From an uncultured Roseateles sp. (GTDB lineage Bacteria > Pseudomonadota > Gammaproteobacteria > Burkholderiales > Burkholderiaceae): 28,974 bases of DNA. The notes under the pieces are model-generated. The model searched no databases. It was not told the origin of the DNA and saw nothing but the letters and a program-made list of their open reading frames with translations. Shown one piece after another: positions 24,516 through 28,974 of the stretch; the first letter of the stretch is position 1; every line of letters begins with the position of its first letter. The position numbers and the translations under genes are program-made. Location: assembly GCA_946480605.1 (NCBI GenBank), contig CAMLKW010000026.1, positions 1 through 28,974 on the forward strand, read 5' to 3'.

Positions 24516-24528
24516 GTAACCGTTGCGT
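24516..24528 (+). repeat. First copy of a GTAACCG(n)TGCGT direct repeat
   Basis: GTAACCGTTGCGT at this site closely resembles GTAACCGGCTGCGT at 24651-24664. A further TAACC occurs within GGTTAACC near 24580. The half-site TTGTAACCGG (24649-24658) resembles half of the palindromes bound by LacI-family sugar regulators. The role is unproven. Confidence 0.35.
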
Positions 24529-24610
24529 CCACGCACGGCGCCCAATCACGGCCGTGAGTGTTTCTGTTTGCCTCCACGGGTTAACCAGTGTTTCCGCGCC
24601 CGGTATTCCG

Positions 24611-24645
24611 TTGACATATAGAAAAACGGAGAAATCATATTTCTC
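24611..24645 (+). promoter_or_regulatory. Candidate promoter and operator of the large TonB receptor
   Basis: A perfect TTGACA (24611-24616) is followed after 18 bases by TCATAT (24635-24640), a modest -10 box. A perfect inverted repeat, GAGAAAT-CAT-ATTTCTC (24629-24645), covers the -10 position. A second inverted repeat, TCCGTT (24607-24612) and AACGGA (24625-24630), brackets the -35 box. The layout suggests a repressor site over a core promoter. The 17-base palindrome has the size of a Fur box but does not match its sequence well. Confidence 0.5.
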
Positions 24646-24650
24646 GCGTT

Positions 24651-24664
24651 GTAACCGGCTGCGT
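24651..24664 (+). repeat. Second copy of the GTAACCG(n)TGCGT direct repeat
   Basis: GTAACCGGCTGCGT lies just downstream of the candidate promoter and matches the copy at 24516-24528 apart from one inserted base and one change. Its position near the expected transcription start would suit a repressor site. Confidence 0.35.
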
Positions 24665-24815
24665 AAGGTCCGCTCCGCGCCCACGGTGGAGTGACCCAAA
24701 AAGATCTCCGCCGCCCAGGCCTGCCGCCCCGCCACCTGTGGGGTGGGCCGCCTGCCAGGGCATAGACCCTTGACTACAACGATGGCCGGCCCCCGACCGG
24801 CAGCGGAGACCCTCA

Positions 24816-27800
24816 GTGACCCAATCCAGCCTTTTCGTGCCGCGCCGTGATCGCGTCGGCGCCGCCGTTTCCCTCGCCCTCGCCCTGATGGCCCACGAGG
24901 CCGCCCTGGCCCAGACGCCCGCCGCCCCGGCTGCCGCGGCCTCCGCTCCGGCGACGGCGGCCGCCAAGCCCGCCGAGGCCAAGGCCAAGGCAGCGGTGAA
25001 TGAACTGGAGACCGTGCTGGTCGTCGGCACGCGCCAGTCGCAGCAGTCGGCCATCAATCGCAAGAAGAACGCCGCGACGGTGCAGGATTCCATCGTCGCC
25101 GAGGACGTCGGCGCCTTCCCCGACCGCAACATCGGCGAAGCCATCTCGCGCATCGCCGGCGTGGCGCTGGAGCGCGGTGACTACGGCGAGGGCGTGAACG
25201 TGACCATCCGCGGCAACGGCCCGGAATCGACCCGCGTCGAGATGGACGGCGTGGGCGTGTCCTCGGGTGCCGGCACCAACCTGCTGGGCGGTGGTGACGG
25301 CCGTGGCACGGAGTTCCGTGAGCTGTCGTCCGACCTGATCAAGAGCGTGGACATCGTCAAGGGTTCCACGGCCTCGATGACCCAGGGCTCGCTGGGCGCC
25401 AGCGTCATCATCGAGACGCGCAACGGCCTGGACTTCGACAAGCCTTACTACTCGTTCCGGCTGGCCGCCAGCAAGAACGACCTGGCCAAGAAGGCGACGC
25501 CGGATGCCAACCTGATCTGGACCGACAAGCTCTTCAACAAGAAGCTGGGCGTCATGGTCAACCTGAACCGCTCCAGCACCTACCGCGAGAACCACCAGTT
25601 CAGCCAGGGCGGTAGCAACGCGCAGCAAGGCTTGGTGCGTCTGGCCGACTTCGACAACTCGCCCGAGAAGACTTTCTCCTTCGCCAACAGCCTGAACGCA
25701 CTGTTGCCCAGTGCAGCAGACGTGCCGGTTTCCCAGTGGAACACCACGGGTGGCGGGGTGTTCACGTCGTTGACACCCCGGCAGATCCTGGAGAAGTCTG
25801 CCGCGGCGCAGACCAAGGAGGAATGCCTGGCCGCGTTCCCGATGTACACGACGGCCCAACTGGCCAACATCACAACGACGGGCACCGTCAATGCCGCGAA
25901 CAGCCGCACGGCTGCCTACGCGTCCCGCCAGAACGAACTGCTGACCTGCCTGAACCAGTGGAACGACTACACGCTCGCCCACTCGGTCGGGCCGCGCTAC
26001 AACTTCCGGTCCAATGACGACACCCGCACCAGCGGCGACATCCGGCTGGACTACAAGGTCAACAGCCAGCTCTCCGTCTACGGCAAGTTCATCAGCAGCC
26101 GCCGCCATGTGGATGACATCGTCGGCTTCCTGGGCATGGGCGGCGCCCCGGTGATCAACGGCGCCGGGACGTTCACGGACAACCTGACCACCAACACCCG
26201 CACGCTGACGGCCGGCGCCTCGGGCTCCGCACTGCCCGGCACCTACGTCTGGCGCGCCAACAACGCGCCGCTGATCCAGGGCGCCACCACCAACCTCCTG
26301 CCCGGCTACACGGTGGACAGCAGCCACCACGTGACGAGCTACTCGACGGACGGCAACTTCCTCGATACCAACACGATCTTCAGCTCCATCGACATCACGA
26401 ACAAGACATTGCAGGGCGGCGGCGAGTACCGCAACGACCGCCTGCGCGCCAAGTTCATGGCGTCCTACAACCAGGGCACCGCCCTGCGCTATGACCGCCG
26501 CGCAGGGTTCGCCTCGCTGTACGGCGTGGGCAACTTCAACCTGGAGCCCAGCGGCTACTGGAACTTCACGCGCCCGGGCGGTGCGGCCATCGACCAGCTG
26601 GGCAACTTGGCCGGCTACGCGACGCTGAACCCCGCCGTGGCCAGCGCGGCTGTCAACGTCGACAACTTCAACCCGGTGTTCACGCCGGCCTACACGGCAG
26701 CGCAGCGGGCCCGGTACACCAACAACACCCAGCTCCAGGTCCTCGGCGGCAACACTTTTGACAACGAGAACACAGAGAAGCAGCTCAAGCTCGACCTGAC
26801 CTACAACACGGTCGACAAGCTGCCGTTCCTGACCGCGCTGAAGAGCGGCTTGCAGGTGATCGACTACAGCTCCACCAGGTGGGCCGGCGGCGGCGGCGAG
26901 CTCGTCGCCCCCGTGGGCACGGCCGGCCAGCCGGGCTTCGTGCCCGGCGTCTATGCGCCCTCGGTGACCGGCCGCTGGAACGTGATCGGTTGCGAGAACA
27001 CCGCTGGCTCGCTGGCCGCGGGCGGCCAGCCGTGCGCCTACGGCACCGTGCTGAACCCGCGCTACGACGCCGGCGTGGGCGCCACCGTGGGCGGCACCAC
27101 CACGCTGACCACGGCACAGTTCCAGGAACTGGTGCGCCAGACCATGACGGTGGCACCGGGCGGCCAGTTCTTCGGCGGCGCCAAGGACCGCCCGGCCACG
27201 CTGCTGAATGGCTGGAACCAGCTCGACATCGACAAGCTGTTCCAACTGGCGGGCTTCAATGTGCCGCTGAACTGCTTCCGCACCTGCACCGCCAGCGACG
27301 GCAAGGTCTACGACATGCCCAAGAGCGGGCTGAAGGACAAGCAGACCGCAGGCTACCTGCAAACCGACTTCGAGATCGACCGCCTGCCGTTCACGGACAA
27401 GCCCCTGCCCTTCGGCCTGGAGCTGGCCGGCAACGTCGGCGTGCGCGTGGTGCGCACCGACATGGAAAGCACCGGCTTCATGATCTTCCGCTCCGTCCGC
27501 AAGAACGCGAACTGGACGGAGACCGACGGCCAGACCAACAACGTGACGACCGCCCAGGTCAGCCAGAACGTCGACTTCAAGGGCAGCCGAACCGACGTCA
27601 GCCCCTCGCTGAACCTGGCGCTGTGGCCGGTACCGGACAAGCTCGTGACCCGCTTCTCGTGGGCGAAGCAGATCGCCCGCCTGCCGATGAGCCGCGTCTC
27701 GCCGGTTGCGGATGGCACCATCACCTGCACGTTGAGCCAGTTCACCGAAGACCTTCCGCCCGAGGACGACGGCTCGCAGGCCGACCAAGGGTGCAACCGC

Positions 27801-28622
27801 ATCTTCGGCAACCCGGCCATGAAGCCGCAGACCACCATCAACCAGAACCTGTCGCTGGAGTGGTATGTCAACCGCGACACCTCGCTGTCGATCTCGGGCT
27901 TCGTGCAGCGCGACGTCGTCGGCGCCCCCAACCTGCGCGTCGGCCGCTCGGACGTTCGCCTGTTCGAGGGCAGCAACGCCGTGGACCCGCTGACCGGCAC
28001 GCCGCTGCGCGATCTGGAGTTCTCGTTCAGCCAGTGGGACAACATCACGCCGGGCAAGCGGCGCGGTATCGAGTTCGGCTCCAAGACGGCGTTCACCTTC
28101 CTGCCGTCCGTGCTGCGCTACACGGGCTTTGACGCCAACTACAGCCGCCTGCGCAACTCGGGTGGTGCGCCAATCATCGACCAGATCAGTGGTGAAGTCC
28201 TGCCCATGATCGGACAGCCCAAGTATTCGTACAACGCCTCGCTGTGGTACGACGATGGTGCGCTGCAGTTCCGCGTTGCACAGCAGGTGGTGGCATCCAG
28301 CTTGTCGACCTTTTCGCCGGCAAGCAACAGCAGTCTCGGGGTCAACAACTTCCCGGGCGAAGGTGTGTCCAGCTGGCGCGTGCCCTACAACCCCGGCGCG
28401 CCCAACTTCAGCAAGCGCACGGCATTCGTGGACGCCAAAGTCTCCTACCGCTTCAAGAGCGGCATCGAGCTGTTCGCCGATGTGCGCAACCTGACCGGCG
28501 AGCGCAAACAGAACAGCACAGGTGGGTACCAGAACTACGAGGGCGGCATCCCCAGCATCTACAGCGACGCCTACTACGGCCGCACCTACTACGTGGGCAT
28601 GACCTACCGCAGCCCGCGCTAA
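24816..28622 (+). CDS. Large TonB-dependent receptor, Xanthomonas/Caulobacter type
   Basis: A 1268-residue outer-membrane receptor. The signal peptide ends near residue 32 (ALAQ), followed by an Ala/Pro/Lys linker, the TonB-box-like ETVLVVG (65-71) and a plug domain: SIVAEDVGAFPDRNIGEAIS, then RIAGVALERGDYGEGVNVTI and RGNGPESTRVEMDGVGV. This wording marks the Xanthomonas/Caulobacter branch of receptors, often used for sugars, oligosaccharides or peptides rather than siderophores; the substrate here is unknown. The barrel is unusually long and has several cysteine pairs in likely outer loops (e.g. NCFRTC), which may form disulfides. The C-terminus ends in TYRSPR, not in the common terminal phenylalanine. 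The start is GTG, with GGAG 8 bases upstream and a leader of about 150 bases or more. The next gene starts 15 bases after the stop. Confidence 0.93.
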   Translation: MTQSSLFVPRRDRVGAAVSLALALMAHEAALAQTPAAPAAAASAPATAAAKPAEAKAKAAVNELETVLVVGTRQSQQSAINRKKNAATVQDSIVAEDVGAFPDRNIGEAISRIAGVALERGDYGEGVNVTIRGNGPESTRVEMDGVGVSSGAGTNLLGGGDGRGTEFRELSSDLIKSVDIVKGSTASMTQGSLGASVIIETRNGLDFDKPYYSFRLAASKNDLAKKATPDANLIWTDKLFNKKLGVMVNLNRSSTYRENHQFSQGGSNAQQGLVRLADFDNSPEKTFSFANSLNALLPSAADVPVSQWNTTGGGVFTSLTPRQILEKSAAAQTKEECLAAFPMYTTAQLANITTTGTVNAANSRTAAYASRQNELLTCLNQWNDYTLAHSVGPRYNFRSNDDTRTSGDIRLDYKVNSQLSVYGKFISSRRHVDDIVGFLGMGGAPVINGAGTFTDNLTTNTRTLTAGASGSALPGTYVWRANNAPLIQGATTNLLPGYTVDSSHHVTSYSTDGNFLDTNTIFSSIDITNKTLQGGGEYRNDRLRAKFMASYNQGTALRYDRRAGFASLYGVGNFNLEPSGYWNFTRPGGAAIDQLGNLAGYATLNPAVASAAVNVDNFNPVFTPAYTAAQRARYTNNTQLQVLGGNTFDNENTEKQLKLDLTYNTVDKLPFLTALKSGLQVIDYSSTRWAGGGGELVAPVGTAGQPGFVPGVYAPSVTGRWNVIGCENTAGSLAAGGQPCAYGTVLNPRYDAGVGATVGGTTTLTTAQFQELVRQTMTVAPGGQFFGGAKDRPATLLNGWNQLDIDKLFQLAGFNVPLNCFRTCTASDGKVYDMPKSGLKDKQTAGYLQTDFEIDRLPFTDKPLPFGLELAGNVGVRVVRTDMESTGFMIFRSVRKNANWTETDGQTNNVTTAQVSQNVDFKGSRTDVSPSLNLALWPVPDKLVTRFSWAKQIARLPMSRVSPVADGTITCTLSQFTEDLPPEDDGSQADQGCNRIFGNPAMKPQTTINQNLSLEWYVNRDTSLSISGFVQRDVVGAPNLRVGRSDVRLFEGSNAVDPLTGTPLRDLEFSFSQWDNITPGKRRGIEFGSKTAFTFLPSVLRYTGFDANYSRLRNSGGAPIIDQISGEVLPMIGQPKYSYNASLWYDDGALQFRVAQQVVASSLSTFSPASNSSLGVNNFPGEGVSSWRVPYNPGAPNFSKRTAFVDAKVSYRFKSGIELFADVRNLTGERKQNSTGGYQNYEGGIPSIYSDAYYGRTYYVGMTYRSPR

Positions 28623-28637
28623 CCACTGGGAGACACG

Positions 28638-28974
28638 ATGACTCAAGCCGTCCGGCGCAACTTCAGTTTGGGCCGGACGGCTTTTGCCGTCCTGGCTCTG
28701 TCTTCAACACTCGCTGCTGCGCCATTGCAGGCGCAGCAGACACCTGCACCTGCACCTGCACCTGCCGCCACCGATGTGCAGTCGCTGGGCGCGGTCAAGG
28801 TCTCGGGCCAACGAACCCGCAGCATCGATCCCAGCGCCGTCATCGCGGCCAAGAACAAGGTGCTGTCCAGCCAGTTCGCGTCGTCCTGCGGCTTCATGGG
28901 CGGCTACAACGCGGCCGACGACGACGTGACGCTGGCCTATCTGCGCAGCTTTGGCTCGCTGGAGGAGGACTTCA
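28638..28974 (+). CDS. Unrecognised exported protein, 5' part only
   Basis: The first 112 codons are in the window and the frame stays open to the edge. A clear signal peptide (RTAFAVLALSSTLAAAPLQA) is followed by a Pro-Ala repeat, then SLGAVKVSGQRTRSIDPS, which resembles the TonB-box region of TonB receptors. The sequence then departs from receptor plugs: SAVIAAKNKVLSSQFASSCG and NAADDDVTLAYLRSFGSLEE match nothing I know. GGAG lies 6 bases before the ATG, and the gene follows the large receptor by 15 bases, so an operon is likely and the product may work with the receptor at the envelope. Its first 15 codons contain a terminator-like hairpin. No function is assigned. Confidence 0.75.
   Translation, partial: MTQAVRRNFSLGRTAFAVLALSSTLAAAPLQAQQTPAPAPAPAATDVQSLGAVKVSGQRTRSIDPSAVIAAKNKVLSSQFASSCGFMGGYNAADDDVTLAYLRSFGSLEEDF
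28647..28685 (+). terminator. Terminator-like hairpin inside the start of the downstream gene
   Basis: GCCGTCCGGC (28647-28656) and GCCGGACGGC (28672-28681) are perfect 10-bp complements with a 15-base loop, followed directly by TTTT. It begins 25 bases after the receptor stop but also 6 bases after the ATG of the next gene, so it is part of that gene's coding sequence (codons 4-15). It could end untranslated receptor messages, while ribosomes starting on the second gene would keep it open. Confidence 0.6.
28741..28764 (+). repeat. Four tandem copies of CACCTG
   Basis: A perfect hexamer repeat encodes the Pro-Ala run after the signal peptide of the partial gene. Gain or loss of units keeps the frame, so it can only change linker length. 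Confidence 0.85.

Larger units (their letters stand above)
24416..24815 (+). other. 400-base regulatory region before the large TonB receptor
   Basis: No gene is recognisable here. The middle (about 24540-24660) is much richer in A and T than the surroundings and holds a consensus -35 hexamer, inverted repeats and repeated TAACC motifs, listed separately. The last 150 bases are again GC-rich and would form a long leader before the receptor. No T-tailed terminator is visible after spoT. Confidence 0.6.

Noticed and set aside
22061..24577. An 838-codon open frame on the minus strand opposite spoT
   Set aside because: It is the mirror of a confidently identified spoT, with a composition typical of antisense GC-rich frames.
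24629..24645. Second Fur box before the large receptor
   Set aside because: The 17-base palindrome has the right size, but GAGAAATCATATTTCTC lacks the AATnATT centre seen at 19472-19488, so I call it only an unassigned inverted repeat.
24813..28646. A 1277-codon open frame on the minus strand opposite the large TonB receptor
   Set aside because: The receptor on the plus strand has clear motifs and a signal peptide. The antisense frame has a low-complexity Val/Ala/Arg/His-rich product with no family marks, as expected from high GC at third positions.
1..28974. tRNA, rRNA, CRISPR arrays, insertion sequences or phage genes
   Set aside because: I saw no cloverleaf-like sequence with a TTCRANNC loop, no regularly spaced repeats, and no transposase or integrase motifs. 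The gene order is that of core chromosome.

Overview
The window reads as GC-rich chromosomal DNA of a betaproteobacterium in the order Burkholderiales; the Roseateles/Pelomonas/Mitsuaria group is my best guess, but the genus is an inference. The grounds are gene clusters usual in that order (smpB/ratA/rnfH next to a DUF4124 gene and guaB-guaA; phaR-rimO; gmk-rpoZ-spoT; a tctDE / porin-tctCBA block) and Burkholderiales-type porin and Bug-family sequences. I see no tRNA, rRNA, CRISPR array, insertion sequence or prophage. Most of the window is ordinary core genome.

Layout. 1-4.7 kb: the start of guaA, a Tet-type MFS exporter placed between guaA and guaB, guaB, a DUF4124 envelope protein, rnfH-ratA, and divergent smpB. 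4.7-7.9 kb, minus strand: a cystathionine beta-lyase-like PLP enzyme, rimO and phaR. 7.9-14.2 kb: a tricarboxylate-type uptake locus. The two-component pair tctD-tctE faces away from a porin-tctC-tctB-tctA operon. The porin would carry the substrate over the outer membrane, TctC would bind it in the periplasm, TctAB would import it, and TctDE would sense it. A tandem 11-bp repeat between the two halves is a plausible TctD site. 14.2-16.2 kb: an aldo/keto reductase, a VOC-family protein, a relic of an EAL-domain gene, and a candidate small RNA with an anti-Shine-Dalgarno motif and a strong terminator. 16.2-19.7 kb: an iron-uptake unit (perfect Fur box, siderophore-type TonB receptor, PepSY membrane protein), with a possible 68-residue exported peptide upstream. 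19.8-21.1 kb: chrA, a chromate transporter without a conventional start codon near its domain boundary. 21.2-24.4 kb: gmk, rpoZ and spoT. 24.4-28.97 kb: a 400-base regulatory region, a 1268-residue TonB-dependent receptor of the Xanthomonas/Caulobacter type, and the start of an unrecognised exported protein whose first codons contain a terminator-like hairpin.

The places most worth a second look are the candidate small RNA at 16.1 kb, the hairpin inside the gene after the large receptor, that unrecognised gene itself, the chrA start, the candidate TctD operator, the receptor's repeat-rich leader, and the guaB terminator that sits just before the MFS start codon. I found no clear-cut undescribed multi-gene system.
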